Below, in pieces: positions 1 to 12,061 of a stretch of DNA of 64,000 nucleotides. Positions within the stretch are counted from its first letter, which is position 1, and each line of letters starts with the position of its first letter. The notes beneath the pieces are model-generated. The model searched no databases, was not told where the DNA came from, and worked only from the letters and a program-made list of their open reading frames with translations. The translations under genes and the position numbers were made by a program. The DNA is taken from the NCBI GenBank assembly GCA_001972305.1, contig BDDD01000544.1, forward strand, positions 62,001 to 126,000, in the 5' to 3' direction. The stretch is from Cephalotus follicularis (taxonomy: Eukaryota > Streptophyta > Magnoliopsida > Oxalidales > Cephalotaceae).

Positions 1-1838
1 ACAGGGAGTTAATCATGCATGTACGATTACATGAATACATGAATTTGTTGTGTAAAGGATGCATTTGATAATGGCTTGGTGTGTTAAAACTGTGGAAAAG
101 ACGTTCTGGGTTGTAAAGACATCGACGCCTATGTGAAAGATGTCGATGCCTTCATGTGACACGTGAAAGACATCGATGTCTTTTGATAGACATCAACGCC
201 TTTTCTGGGGATTACAGAACAGTAGTGCTTACTGTTGTTGGTAAATTACCCTTGAGTTTACATGTTTTATGCATGAAACGATGTTCTGGTTATATTCCTG
301 TTAACCAGTAGCATGCCTTACACGTTGAGAGAGTGAGATTCGTTTACATGGACGATTAAAAGGGCCGGATTCTACCCTCCAGAATCAAAACTCGCGAACT
401 GATACTCCCTGGTATCATAAAGACATCGACGTCTTTGGTCCAAGAACGCCTGGGAATATTTGTACATGGGATCGACGCCTTAGTGTAAAGACGCCGACGC
501 CTTGAGGATAGACATCGACGCCTTTTCCCCTGATCAGTAGAATTTCACTCGAATGGGACCCGTTTGACCCGAAACGACTCTAGAAATGATCTTAGATGCA
601 TTATGAGCATACGTTTGCATTATTACTGTGATTTGCATTATGGTTGATTTCTTAAAAGTGTTAACCATTTTGAAAAGCTTGCATGATTACCATAATCATT
701 TTAGTATGAAAATGTACATTTATCAACATATGATTTTATATATTTTTGAACTGGCTGGCAAAGTATTTTCCAATAAACGGAGAAATATTTTAAAGGATTG
801 ATTATGCAATTAAATGTATTGTGCGAAAATGTATATTTGTCAACACATGAATATATATATTTTCGAAACGGTTGGGGACGTATTTCCAAAGACGGAGAAA
901 TGTATTGTTTTAAGTTTCATAACTTATCACAACTTGTGAACGGAGTAATATATTTTAAACAAATATATTTGATCAAGTAATTATATTTTATTGCTTGACT
1001 TGTATAGTGCAATGCTTGTGCCTGTTGATTATTAGCCGCCATGCTAATAACTTGTTGATTACTTAGCCATTGAGCTAGTAACTTGCTATTGGTTTAGCCG
1101 CCGTGCTAAAAAACTTACGGAGGACTTGCTCCAAAACCGTTCGCAAACGGGGATGGAGTAAGAGTGCATGACATCGGGGCCAGGAGGTGGCGACGGTCAT
1201 GAAGATTGGTTTGTCTGGTTCCTTTTTGGGGACATATTTACTGCTTGTGTTGATATAACTTATGAGTTATACTTGTACTATGAGCATGCATATATTTTTA
1301 TATGTACATACGGAGGTATACTTACTGTGAAAATTACATGTCATGGCTCAGCTTATTGCATTCATTCATGATACTCATTATCATATGACTCAAACTGTAT
1401 TTATGGGTTTATTCAATTAGCCGAGTGAGGACAAAGGCTAATCCCTACTGTAACAGATTGACAGAGTGGATATGATATGGAGCATGCGTGGAGAGTTAAA
1501 GAGAAGACTTCGTTATCTCTCTTATTTATGTATTTGGGTTATTGAACATTGATCATGTTATTCGGATTATGTAACAAAAGATATTTTTTTATCTCGTACT
1601 GTATTATTTCACGCTCCATTTTGGGCGATCGACAGTTATGTTGGGTTTATTTATAAACTTGTTGGGCATCGCGTAGTATGGGATACGTGATGGAATGTTG
1701 GAATTCAGCCTATTTGAGTTATTGCTTCCAATACTGGAGGTTTTTATTTTTTCGTTTTATTGCATGAGCTGAATTATCTTGTGTTGATTGCCTTACCACT
1801 TTATGTGTTGTCTTGTTTTGGGAAACGGGGGTGTGACA
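1..1838 (+). repeat. 3' part of a long Tekay-like Gypsy LTR
   Basis: The segment ends in GGGTGTGACA, the same terminus as the LTRs ending at 9354 and 53390. It shares with them the block around 1421-1450 (GAGTGAGGACAAAGGCTA), a CACGCTCC block and the CGACGCC motif clusters (about 115-210 and 420-525). Its first 118 bases match 63883-64000 at about 92% by eye, which places the window start roughly 960 bases inside an LTR of about 2.8 kb. It is too different from the LTR at 6680-9354, especially in its middle, to be that element's partner. It may be a solo LTR or an element end; its 5' part lies outside the window. Confidence 0.85.
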
Positions 1839-2710
1839 TAAATCTACTTTAGAGGTAGCTAGTATGTGCACATAAAATTCCTTGATTAGTTCTGGATAGC
1901 TAGGCAAATTAATTGAAAATAAGGGTTTAATCCTTGTGCACTTAGCCACTCAATCAATGGGGAAACCCTTATTGTTGCAAAAATCGAAATCTAACCATTT
2001 GCCTACTAGAATCTTGCGATTGAAATAGGCTTCGGGATACCTGGGAAGTGAAGGAATGGACTCTGGTGTGGCTAGCTAAGAAGTTCCACCCTTGCCTTTG
2101 CGTCCAAACAATTTTCTTCTCTTTCTCGACCCTTCCCCAGCTTGAATGTTCTTGGTGTTAGGCATAGTTGGTGTTTGTTTGAGATTTAACAAGGACTTTC
2201 GAAGGAAAGGAGGTACAAAATCGCCAGAGGCAGTGGTTTTTGAGTTAGGGATTTGATTTTTGGGGGTAAAATGTGTTGACAGACGGCGCTTCCTGTTTTA
2301 AAATACAACTAAAGTGTCGACGGAGTCGAGTGAAGCGTCGGCGCTTTGCTCACTTTCCCCAATTTGAACCCTAATTTTTTGTGTAAAGCGCTGACGCTTT
2401 AATGACAGGTGTCGGTGCTTTGCTCTGTTTTCTGCCGATTTTTTGTAAACGCGTATGAATGAATGCAAATGATGCATTAATGAACAAACAAGCATATTAA
2501 GCACACATATATTACAACACCAATCATATAAACATATCAATCATTCAATTTCACATAAACCTAATTCCAATCTAAATTTCAAGAAGGTTTGTTCGTCTAA
2601 TGGTTTTGTGAAGATGTCCACGACTTGTTCTTGAGTCAGGACGAAGACTAATTCAATATCACCTTTTTCTATGTGATCTTTTATGAAGTGATATCTTACG
2701 TCAATGTGAA
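1839..2710 (-). mobile_element. Sirevirus-type Copia remnant (RNase H end and post-pol region)
   Basis: Read on the minus strand, 2705-2580 gives a typical Copia RNase H terminus: HFIKDHIEKGDIELVFV followed by VDIFTKPLDEQTF. Further along the minus strand (about 2190-1840) is a sequence resembling the plant retroelement post-pol protein family (Transposase_32-like), with YPEAYFNRKILVGKWLDF and LPSYPELIKEFYVHI. A post-pol frame is a Sirevirus habit, which is why I favour that lineage. Between the two lies a motif cluster with GCGTCGGCGCTTTG (2290-2420). The fossil is broken (several breaks), cut by the LTR ending at 1838 and abutting a Gypsy element near 2710. Confidence 0.7.
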
Positions 2711-2932
2711 ACAAAGAAGATACGGAGGTTCTTGAGAGGATTACGACCGGATCTACGGTCGAGGATTAGAGCCATGGAGCTGAAGACCTATGTGGAAGTT
2801 GCTCAAAAAGCCAGACTGCTAGAGACTATATCTAGTGAGGACCGAGCTGAGAGAGCTCGTGCGAAGGAGAGTAAGCAGAGTCCTGTACAGTCCTGACTGG
2901 CATCGTCGAGGTGGCGAGATAGTGGTTCTCCG

Positions 2933-5900
2933 ATGAAGTCGTCGAAGAGCAAGTTTCAGCAGACTGCTTCTCAGGGTACTCCCAGCCAGGGGAGTAATGC
3001 TAGATCTGTGACATGCTTTTACTGTGGTCGCACCGGCCACCAACAGAAAGATTGCTGGAAGTACAATGGATGGTGTTGGAGGTGCGGAGCACCGGGACAT
3101 TCGGTGAAAGACTGTCCAAAGAGTTCAGCTACAGCGCCTACTGGGCCGGGGAGAAGCAGTGGTGCGGCTGCGGGACCTTCACAGAGGAGAGATACTGGCA
3201 AGGGCATCGCAAAAGGTAGAATCTTTGTACTTGCTCAGACTGAGGTTCCAGAGTCAACTTCTGTTGTGGGAGGTACTCTGTATGTATATGGTTATTCTGC
3301 TAGAGTACTGATAGATTCAGGTGCATCACATTCATTTATATCTGCACGTTTTGCATCTTGTTTAGATGTCACCCCCGACTGTTTGTCTTATATACTTGAT
3401 GTGAGTACACCGACTGGGACTTCTATGTATACTGACTCAGTATATAGGAGTTGTGAGATGTCTATGGCAGGCATTTCTTTATATGCGGACCTGATTGTAC
3501 TGCCTATCTGTGACTTCGATGTGATATTGGGAATGGATTGGCTTTCGGCACACCGTGCTCGTATGGATTGTTACCATAAGACGGTGGATTTCTGTCTGCC
3601 CGACGGAACGACTTTTCAGTTCAAAGGAGATAAGGGGTTTTCAACACCAATCATATCTTTTATCCGAGCATCGAGATACTTGGGGAAGGGATGCGAAGGA
3701 TTTTTGGCTTATGTTATTGATCGAAGAAAGGAGAAAGGCCTAAGCTTGGAGGAAATTCCAGTTGTGTGCGAATTTCCGGATGTGTTCCCTGATGACTTGG
3801 GATCTTTACCGCCCAAGAGGAGTATGGAGTTCGTTATTGAACTTGTTCCTGGAACGGCTCCTATCTCTAAATCCCCCTATCGGATGGCTCTGGCTGAGTT
3901 GCGAGAGCTGAAACTACAGTTACAAGACCTGATTGATAAAGGTTTTGTAAGACCCAGTGTTTCTCCATGGGGTGCACCGGTGATGTTCGTAAAGAAAAAG
4001 GATGGGTCGATGAGACTCTGTATCGATTACCGAATGTTAAACAAGGCAACTATCAAAAATAAATATCCTTTGCCCCATATTGACGATTTATTTGATCAGT
4101 TGCAAGGATCGAGAGTGTTTTCTAAGCTCGATTTAAGAACGGGCTACCACCAGTTGCGAGTGAAGGAAGGAGACATTGAGAAAACTGCCTTCCGAACACG
4201 GTATGGTCACTACGAGTTCTTAGTGATGCCTTTCGGTGTTACCAACGCACCGGCAGCTTTTATGTCATTGATGAATGACGTATTTCGACCGTACTTGGAT
4301 CAGTTTGTTGTGGTATTCATAGATGATATACTGGTATACTCGAAGAGTGAGGAGGAGCACACTCGACACCTGAGGATGGTGTTGCAGATCCTCCGAGAAC
4401 ACCGTCTGTACACCAAGTTCGGCAAATGTGAGTTTTGGCTGGACCATGTTATTTTTCTCGGTCACATAGTATCCGGAGAAGGCTTGACGGTGGATCCGTC
4501 AAAGACTGAGGTAGTTAGAGACTGGCCGCAACCAAAGAATGTGACAGAGGTGCGCAGTTTCCTTGGTTTGGCAGGATATTACCGGAGGTTTATCCAGAAT
4601 TTTTCAAGGATAGCCGAACCCTTGACCAGACTAACTCAGAAGAAGACTCTGTTTGTCTGGGATGAAAACTGCGAGGCTAGTTTTTGCGAACTGAAGGATC
4701 GGTTGGTTTCCGCTCCTATCTTGGCATTACCTGAGGGTAATGAAGACTTCACAGTGTACAGTGACGCATCGGGTAAAGGCTTCGGCTGTGTGTTGATACA
4801 GCGAGGCAGAGTGATTGCATATGCCTCACGGAAGCTTAAACCGTACGAAGAAAATTACCCAACTCATGACCTTGAGCTTGCAGCTATCATCTTCGCCCTT
4901 CAGAAGTGGAGGCATTACCTGTATGGGGCGCAGTTTGAGATCTTTACTGATCACAAAAGCTTGAGGTATTTGTTTTGCCAGGATACACTGAATATGAGAC
5001 AACGCAGATGGGTAGAGTTCTTCAATGATTATGACTGCAGCGTACAGTATCACCCGGGAAAAGCGAATGTTGTCGCTGACGCCTTGAGCCGCAAGGCTAT
5101 GCTTGCTAGTACCATGGTATCACCATGGAAGATGTTGGAAGACTTCCGAGAATGGTCTCCATTCAATCAGTCACCGGGGATCTTTCTAGCCGACATGCGG
5201 GTAGAACCAGTGTTACTGCATCGCATCAAAGAGGCACAACCACATGACCCTGAATTGCAGCGGATTCGAGAGAATCTAGATTCAGAGTCTGGTTTCAGAG
5301 TACATGATGATGGTATTATGAGATATCGGGGACGTGTATGTCTTCCGAATGAGCCGGGAGTGAAGGATCAGCTACTTCGCTGTGCTCATAAATCCATGTA
5401 CAGCATTCATCCGGGTAGCACGAAGATGTATCAAGACATGAAGAAGTGTTACTGGTGGCCCGGCATGAAGCGAGAGATCGCTGAGTATGTGGCAAAGTGT
5501 TATACTTGCCAGACAGTTAAGGCCGAGCACCAGAGACCGGCAGGGTTGCTACAGCCTTTGCCCATTCCAGAGTGGAAGTGGGAACATGTTACGATGGATT
5601 TTGTTTCAGGTTTTCCTCTGACTCGGAACCGCCATAATGCCGTGTGGGTTATCGTGGATAGACTCACCAAGTCAGCGCACTTTCTGCCGACACATGTTAC
5701 TGATTCTGCGAGCAAGCTGGCTCGACTGTATGTGAAGGAGATAGTGAGACTGCACGGGGTTCCAGTCAGCATCGTATGTGATAGAGATGCTATCTTCACT
5801 TCCAACTTTTGGAAGAGATTTCAGTCAGCTTTCGGGACGAAGCTGAACTTGAGTACTGCCTTCCACCCTCAGACCGATGGGCAGTCTGAGCGTACCATCC

Positions 5901-6610
5901 AGACCTTGGAGGATATGCTACGGGCTTGCGTTATTGATTTTGCTGGTACCTGGGAGGATCACATTCCTCTGATAGAGTTTTCTTACAACAATAGCTATCA
6001 CTCCAGTATCGGCATGGCACCGTTTGAGGCACTGTATGGGAGGAAATGCAGATCTCCTGAATGTTGGGATGAGGTCGGGGAGCGACCTTTACTCGAGACA
6101 GAGTTAGTGGAAGAAACTTCAGAAAAGATCAAGATGATCAAGAAGATGCTGGTTGCTGCTCAGAGTAGACAGAAGAGCTACACTGACGGTGTGAAGAGAA
6201 GACCTCTGGTCTTTAGTGTGGGTGATCACATGTTCTTGAAGGTATCACCGTGGAAAGGCGTGCAACGGTTTGGGAAGAAGGGCAAATTAGCTCCTCGCTA
6301 CATTGGTCCTTTTGAGATACTGGAAAGAGTCAGGGAGGTAGCTTATCAGCTTGCCTTGCCTCCTGCACTGTCAAACGTGCATGACGTCTTTCACGTATCC
6401 ATGCTGAGGAGATATATCCCGGACCCGTCACATGTCCTGGATTATGATGTTGTTCCTGTGCAAGATGATCTATCTTGTGAGGAGTTACCTGTGCGGATCA
6501 TCGATCGGAAGACGCAGACTTTGAGGAACCGAACCATTTCCATGGTCAAGGTTCAATGGCAGTTTCACAAACCCGATGAGGCAACTTGGGAGCGTGAGGA
6601 GGACATCTGA
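2933..6610 (+). CDS. Gag C-terminus and Pol polyprotein of element A (fossil)
   Basis: This single frame of 1225 residues encodes the enzymes of retrotransposition, which copy element RNA into DNA and insert it into the nucleus. Visible parts: two CCHC knuckles ([14 protein letters not shown], residues 28-41; [14 protein letters not shown], 48-61); retropepsin with IDSGASHSF (D128-S129-G130); Gypsy reverse transcriptase with [12 protein letters not shown] and the catalytic FIDD box (462-465); RNase H with [10 protein letters not shown] and [16 protein letters not shown]; integrase with an HHCC zinc-binding region around RNA positions 5388-5530 and the D, D, E segments [18 protein letters not shown] and [16 protein letters not shown]; and a C-terminal chromodomain ([21 protein letters not shown] region, described here only by its key W/F residues). 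The ATG at 2933 is simply the first in the open frame. The natural start would lie in the absent upstream gag. The chromodomain implies targeting to modified chromatin. Confidence 0.93.
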   Translation: MKSSKSKFQQTASQGTPSQGSNARSVTCFYCGRTGHQQKDCWKYNGWCWRCGAPGHSVKDCPKSSATAPTGPGRSSGAAAGPSQRRDTGKGIAKGRIFVLAQTEVPESTSVVGGTLYVYGYSARVLIDSGASHSFISARFASCLDVTPDCLSYILDVSTPTGTSMYTDSVYRSCEMSMAGISLYADLIVLPICDFDVILGMDWLSAHRARMDCYHKTVDFCLPDGTTFQFKGDKGFSTPIISFIRASRYLGKGCEGFLAYVIDRRKEKGLSLEEIPVVCEFPDVFPDDLGSLPPKRSMEFVIELVPGTAPISKSPYRMALAELRELKLQLQDLIDKGFVRPSVSPWGAPVMFVKKKDGSMRLCIDYRMLNKATIKNKYPLPHIDDLFDQLQGSRVFSKLDLRTGYHQLRVKEGDIEKTAFRTRYGHYEFLVMPFGVTNAPAAFMSLMNDVFRPYLDQFVVVFIDDILVYSKSEEEHTRHLRMVLQILREHRLYTKFGKCEFWLDHVIFLGHIVSGEGLTVDPSKTEVVRDWPQPKNVTEVRSFLGLAGYYRRFIQNFSRIAEPLTRLTQKKTLFVWDENCEASFCELKDRLVSAPILALPEGNEDFTVYSDASGKGFGCVLIQRGRVIAYASRKLKPYEENYPTHDLELAAIIFALQKWRHYLYGAQFEIFTDHKSLRYLFCQDTLNMRQRRWVEFFNDYDCSVQYHPGKANVVADALSRKAMLASTMVSPWKMLEDFREWSPFNQSPGIFLADMRVEPVLLHRIKEAQPHDPELQRIRENLDSESGFRVHDDGIMRYRGRVCLPNEPGVKDQLLRCAHKSMYSIHPGSTKMYQDMKKCYWWPGMKREIAEYVAKCYTCQTVKAEHQRPAGLLQPLPIPEWKWEHVTMDFVSGFPLTRNRHNAVWVIVDRLTKSAHFLPTHVTDSASKLARLYVKEIVRLHGVPVSIVCDRDAIFTSNFWKRFQSAFGTKLNLSTAFHPQTDGQSERTIQTLEDMLRACVIDFAGTWEDHIPLIEFSYNNSYHSSIGMAPFEALYGRKCRSPECWDEVGERPLLETELVEETSEKIKMIKKMLVAAQSRQKSYTDGVKRRPLVFSVGDHMFLKVSPWKGVQRFGKKGKLAPRYIGPFEILERVREVAYQLALPPALSNVHDVFHVSMLRRYIPDPSHVLDYDVVPVQDDLSCEELPVRIIDRKTQTLRNRTISMVKVQWQFHKPDEATWEREEDI

Positions 6611-6665
6611 GAGCGCTACCCGCACTTGTTCTAGTATTGTGTTAATTTCGAGGACGAAATTTCTT

Positions 6666-6679
6666 GAAGGAGGGGTGGA
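6666..6679 (+). other. Polypurine tract of element A
   Basis: The purine-rich GAAGGAGGGGTGGA lies immediately before the LTR start TGTAACGCCC. It is the plus-strand primer in this family. The preceding CGAGGACGAAATTTC stretch is also typical of Tekay/Del ends. Confidence 0.85.
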
Positions 6680-6851
6680 TGTAACGCCCGGTATTTTCCT
6701 GGATGTAATGTTTTGATTTATGATATAATCTTAATCTTGATTTAATGAGAATGTTGAGTTTTAACCTCAAAAGATGCTTGCAAACCCTAGTTATGGACTT
6801 AGAATTGGAGTGTGTATGTTAAAGCTTGAAACGGCGCTGTTTTGGCCAAAA

Positions 6852-6884
6852 GGCATCGACGTCTTTTGGAAAGACGTCGACTCC
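6852..6884. repeat. Dyad motif, first LTR cluster
   Basis: GGCATCGACGTCTTT is followed after TGG by AAAGACGTCGACTCC. The arms are 15 bases with two mismatches and a 3-base loop. Confidence 0.85.
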
Positions 6885-8058
6885 TTGTGAGCTAGGGCAC
6901 ACGTGAATGCATGGGCATGCACGTCGATTCGGGAAGGAGGCATCGACACCTTCTTACGATTGGACAAAGACATCGACGTCCAAGTAAAGACGTCGACGCC
7001 TTTGTATGAATGGCCAGCACGTTCTTCACCAGCAGAACAACGTATGAGGAGGATTTGTTTAAGGGGCTTACCTAACGCCTTTTTTAAGTGCTTTGTGGCG
7101 TGTTGTGCATGTGGGTGTGTTGCCAGAACATGCCTCACATGCCTCATGCAAGGGGGAATCCTCACCTGCTACCTACAATGCAAAGGATGGTTAAAGAATG
7201 TAAAAGAAATACAGAAAGGGAGTAGGTGAGAGAGAGTTGGAATGGGGCTGTCAAATGCCAGAATGTGAATGTCGGGGGAGAGCTTCTGCATAAAGGACAC
7301 CCTCCCCACTTGTCTCTCTCGTTTTACAAACACCAGAGGAGAGGGAGAGAGTGAAACAGTGACTGAGTGTATTCCACCATTGTTGAAGCTTGGAGCATTG
7401 GAGCTTGATGCTACTGGTACAGCTATGGGACGGACCTAGAGGGGCTGCTGTGACTTCATGGAATACTAAAAGAGGTGGACTTTCGGTTTCTAACTTGAAA
7501 CCAGAGGTAGGGGAAAGCCATACTGTAAATTCGAGTTTAATATCCATGCATAGTTTATGGTTTTGAGTGTATAAAAATGCATGATTCTTGGATTGATACT
7601 GTTACTGGATTGATGCTATGATATGCTAGATGTGTTTATAGTATCTACATGTTGGTTTCTTGCTGTGAAAACCCGTTGTTATGCATGATTGTGGGTGGTT
7701 AAAGCCATTGTTTGACAAGTCGTGAGGTAGAAGATGACCACTGTTGGAAATGACGTCGACCTCTTTATATAACGTCGACGCTATTATGTCATACACTGTC
7801 GTTTTGAGATCCCAGACCCTAAGACATCGACTTCTTTAGGATATCATCGACGTCTTTTAAGGTTTTACTTCGTTACTGATTGAAAGGGATCGACGTCTTT
7901 AGTTAGACATCGACACCCTAGGTCGTTTACCTGGTATCTGTTGAAGAAGGCATCGACGCCTTTTAGTTAGACATCGACGCCATTTTCATGATACGCTGCC
8001 ATCTGGGGTTCCTTCTGTAGGAGAACACTGAGGCTTGGATTTGGACGCATGACTCGAA

Positions 8059-8091
8059 GACATCGACGTCTTTTGGAAAGACGTCGACGTC
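8059..8091. repeat. Best dyad motif, second LTR cluster
   Basis: GACATCGACGTCTTT, loop TGG, then AAAGACGTCGACGTC. The 15-base arms have a single mismatch. Four further paired motifs precede it at roughly 60-75 base spacing from 7750, with a longer gap before this one. Confidence 0.9.
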
Positions 8092-9354
8092 TTTGCTACT
8101 GTTTGGAGATTTCTGCATTGGATGACATGGAACGATCTCGATTCCTATTTAGGTGCATTTGAGCATATGTATGCATTGCATATGTACTGTTTACTGCCCG
8201 ATTGTGTACTGTTTGAGTATTGTTTATGATTTCTAATGTGTTGATACTTTAGAAATGCACAATGAGCTCGGAATGAGATGTTTTGAGTATGAAAATATGT
8301 ATTGATCAAATAAACGTATTTTCAACCGAACGGATAAACGATTTATACTACTGAAACTGTTACTGATATTTTCTACTGAAAATACTTATTTTCAAATGTT
8401 GTCAATTTTGGAAACATTTTGGAAAATAACTGCCTGTTATTGATCAAATCGATCAGCACTGTTTACTGTACTGTTACTGTTTAAATGCACTGATTGCTCT
8501 TTGAATTGATTGTGATTGTGTTTGCGCTGCTAGTTGCGTGGTGGAGGTTGCCAATGATGACTAGTGGTAAGGGCGGGCCTAGGGGCCTGGAGCATGGCTG
8601 GGTGTCCCACTGTACTGTTGCCTCACCCGATTGCCCGATGTGGGGATCGTCGTGGGAGTGTAGCGTGGGGCCAGGAGTTGGCGGTGCTATAACTGTTGTT
8701 GTGGTCCTATGCAGATATATTGTACTGTACTGTTTACTGGTCCTTTACGGACATTACTGTGATTGTTGACGTAGCCCTGGCCGGGTTACTACTGTACTGT
8801 TACTGTGCACATATTTCTTATATATGCAACACTGATATTTTAGTGTATCAATATACGTATTTTCTTATATGTAAAAACTGGGTCCCAACTGCACTGCATC
8901 ATTTATGCATTCATATCATGACATGCATTATGTTGATCCCGATTTACTGTTATGACTTGGTCGAGTGAGGACAAAGGCTAACCCCCTACTGTAACAGATT
9001 GATGGAGTGGTCTTGACATGGAGCAAGCACGGAGATTTAAAGAGAAGACCTTTTATTTTCTCTTATTTTGGATTGTTGGACATTTATCATGTTATTTGGT
9101 TTTGTAACAATGGATATTTGTTATCTTGTACCGTTTTGTTCACGCTCCGTTTTATGGGCGATTGACTTTTATGACTTGTCTTCGGGTAGCGTACGGTATG
9201 GGACGTACGTTACGTGTTGACAGCTTATGTTCTTTATGCTTTCGCAACTGTTATGCTTGGAAAAGTTTTAAGATTTCACGGTTTTTACATGAGCTGTATT
9301 TATGTTAATTGCCTTTACCGCTTTAATGCTGCGTTTTGTAAACGGGGTGTGACA

Positions 9355-11159
9355 CGAGCTCTATTCACGTCAACATGTACCATATAGGCGTTAATGTTCA
9401 ACCCAGTCACTTAAGCATCGCCGCTTAACTCTTAGTGTCAACGCTTTCAACCGGAAACTTTACACATCAACGTCTCATCGCTTTAGCATCGATGCTCTGA
9501 GGTAGGAACCTCAGGCGTCAATGACACACGTGTCCATTCTCACATACAACAAATCGTGGGGTCAACGTTTTCTGTAAGCGTCAACGTTTATCGCGAATTA
9601 GGACTCATTGTCCGTATAACAATCCATAGCGTCGACGCTTCTTTCCTAAGCGTCGACGGTTAAGCAAACCAAAACACGGTTCCTTCAACACGTCTCAAAA
9701 CCAATAGGACTCAATCATAAAACACATGCCATTCAATCCGCAATCATTGTAAAACGCAATATGCATTACAGGTTAACTATTCATAGCAACCCTAACAGAA
9801 TCACACAATTCATAATCCACGGTCCAAAATCATTCTACGACACGCTATGCATAATAGGTTAACTACCTACGGTAACCCTAACACAGTCACACAATTCCCA
9901 ATCCGTAAACCACGCATTTCATCAATGGCAATACAATATTATTGAACTTAAACTTGCATGTATAGTTTCCTCTACCTTTGATTCCAAGTTAGGAATCGCA
10001 GTATCACCAACACAGTCAAGCCGCAGGTTCCATTGCCGGACCTTTCCCAGAAACCGTTGAACCAAACCCTGTTCTCGCCAACAGATCAGTTCCTCACTGC
10101 CAAATCCAATAGCCGCTCGTACACTGCATATAGAACACATTTTCGTTATGTTCGACACATAAAATATTTCCGTCGCCGAAACGCCGGTCAGATTCCGATA
10201 GACACAACCAGGCGGTGAAATACCCATCAACGAGTTCCACATTGAACGGTCTACTCAAAACCGGTCAAGACTCTCCGAGAATCGGCGCCGAACGCCGTGC
10301 CACGGCCGACAGCGAGTCATGACTCACTGAGTCAACTCGCCGGACCTCCACAAGTCCGATCGCCCCAAAAATACCACACATTCACCTGTTATACACACCC
10401 ATGCCCGTGACTCGCCAATACTCGGCGCTAAACATGCGGTCCAAGGCGGCAGTGAGTCAACTCGCTGAGTCGACTCATTCAACTAATTCCAGCCATTTCT
10501 GGCCGAATCACGCCTCACCAATGGTCAAAATGGCAAGAGCTAGCCATCTACACAAAAACCCAGGCCACCCACGATGCTAACGGCGCCGGGAAACGCCGGA
10601 AGGAGGCGCGACAGTGGCGGCAAGGGAGAAGAAAACGAAGAGAAAAGAGGGGAAGGGGGATGAGCTTATCGGCGGTAGGTGTGCCTGGGTGGTACGCCGT
10701 CCTCTCCCGGTCACGTGGCTGGCTCTGGCGTCGCCTCTCTCCCTCTGCTCCGGTCTCTCTCCCACACTCTCTCGCTATGTCTCCCAGGTGCAGGCGCTTT
10801 GTGTGCCTGTAGTTCTTTTCTTGCACGGGCGTGTGATACGCCTGTGTGTGGTATCTCTCTCCCTTTATTCTTTGCTTCCTCCTTAGTATTTTCTGGTAAA
10901 ATACTAAGGTACGGGTCTCGATTTTTCCGTGAAACGTGACATAATTTATCCAAACTACCACCAAAATAATCACAATAATATTGCGAGCATTCGGGCTTTA
11001 TTGTCGCGCATTAAAAATAGGTTTTATTAGCCGTCTTAGCTAACATGACTACGAATTAAATGCGTAATGCCTTTTTATTACTCCGGACTCTATCGATTTT
11101 ATTACGATCGTACACGCACCAACTTCATAATAATTATTTATGAAATTTGGGGCGTTACA
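9355..11159 (-). repeat. Partial reversed Gypsy-type LTR
   Basis: The right end ...GGGGCGTTACA is the reverse complement of a TGTAACGCCCC LTR start. The left end is lost at the element A boundary. Inside are GCGTCGACGCTT-type words (about 9410-9660), CAGTGAGTCAACTCGC-type words (10300-10480), a CT-rich tract and a perfect hairpin at 10881-10909. Several frames of 80-141 residues occur in the CT-rich part; they overlap on both strands with biased composition and I do not regard them as genes. Family: the same broad TGTAACGCCC group as element A, but a different subfamily. Confidence 0.7.
10881..10909. repeat. Perfect 12-bp inverted repeat
   Basis: CCTTAGTATTTT, loop CTGGT, then AAAATACTAAGG: a perfect 12-base dyad inside the reversed LTR. 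Confidence 0.9.
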
Positions 11160-11656
11160 CTCTTGCTTCCCCTTTCTCTCCTGGGTCTTCATTTTCTGGT
11201 GCTTGCTCAATGGCGTACGCTTAGGACGTCGGGTCCTCTACCATTCATCCGAGGATGAGGTCTCATAGGATACCGTCGAGGAGAAGGTCCTCGGTGTCTA
11301 TGCAGCGGGGGTACGTCCTCTGCTATGTGTCTGATAGACACCTCGGGTAGAGGAGCTCCTCGGCACTGGTGCCTTGAAGAAGGTCCTCTAATCTGTACCC
11401 TAAGTAAGCTCCTCAGGCCGAGGAGGTCCTCGGCACGATCGTACTGTGGTGCGCTCTCGGTGAAGCTAGCTCTCCTCGGCCCTGGTGTTTGGCGAGGGTC
11501 TGCTGACTTGCTACTGTGAGTCGCCTTGCTAAGCTTCCTGTGACCCATGTTCGTGTGAGCCATTTTCTTCTAGCACAAAAAGAAACCTCTAGACATGTGG
11601 CTTTATCCAAGGAGGACATGTGTCCTTCTTAATATAAACAAATTTTTCCCATATCA
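11160..11656. repeat. Left LTR-like direct repeat (incomplete at left)
   Basis: About 93% identical by eye to 15214-15705. It is rich in short GTCCTCGG / CCTCGGCACTGG words that recur within the repeat. It ends CCCATATCA. Confidence 0.85.
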
Positions 11657-12061
11657 TGTGCCCCCCAGGTCCTTCTTCTATGACCTTGGTCAGAGGAGGA
11701 GGATCAGAGTTGAGAGCCGTGGCTTGGGCCAGACTCCTTTGCAGAGCTTCCTGCTAGCTTTCGCATTCGCGAGTGAGCCAAGATCGATGGTATTGCTTTG
11801 GACGATCCTCTCCACAAAACTGAATATGCCTCAGTAGAGGATCAAAGTCTTCCTCCTTGTCTATATCTATCCCAGCTAACGGGCTTCGCGTCGCGAGCCC
11901 AAATCATTGCATTTAAGTAGCGTATTGAACATAATTTGCACGTGGCGTTAGCCGAGCATTTCCCGCCTTTGTCACTTCATTTCCCGCGTATGATTTATGG
12001 GTTCAGTTCTTAACCATTAGATCTTACGTGAGGTGGAGGGCCAGGATCCGAGGTGGGGGTC

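Larger units (their letters stand above)
2717..9354 (+). mobile_element. Element A: Tekay/Del-like Ty3/Gypsy chromovirus, 5' part absent
   Basis: Parts in order are: end of gag (from about 2717, matching the gag of element D), CCHC knuckles, protease, reverse transcriptase, RNase H, integrase, chromodomain, polypurine tract and a 2675-bp 3' LTR. The order protease-RT-RNase H-integrase is that of Ty3/Gypsy, and the C-terminal chromodomain with LTRs over 2.5 kb is typical of Tekay/Del chromoviruses. No matching 5' LTR or primer site is present, so the element is a fossil with at least two breaks, although its pol part reads openly. The open frame suggests a fairly recent insertion. It cannot be dated because there is no LTR pair. 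Confidence 0.9.
6680..9354 (+). repeat. 3' LTR of element A (2675 bp)
   Basis: It begins TGTAACGCCCGG and ends GGGGTGTGACA, so it has TG...CA ends. It holds two clusters of CATCGACGTCTTT-type dyads (6852-7010 and 7750-8095), a weak TATA-like CATAAAGG at 7289-7296 just before a CT-rich stretch, an AGGTAGGGGAAAG block, a run of ACTGTTACTGT words (8420-8800) and the conserved GAGTGAGGACAAAGGCTA block (8963-8980). Related LTRs in the window are 1-1838, 50107-53390, 55082-57450 and 59924-61889 (reversed), and 62919-64000. Confidence 0.9.

Noticed and set aside
1-1838. Possible 5' LTR of element A
   Set aside because: The middle parts differ strongly from 6680-9354, and a Sirevirus remnant lies between it and the Gypsy interior, so it is a separate insertion.
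6852-8091. CRISPR-like or satellite array
   Set aside because: The motifs are short, degenerate, paired and unevenly spaced, with no constant repeat/spacer structure; they sit inside LTRs of a plant genome.
10548-10973. 141-residue minus-strand frame as a gene
   Set aside because: It lies in a CT-rich part of a reversed LTR, overlaps several frames of similar size on both strands, and shows low-complexity R/S/P-rich text without domains.
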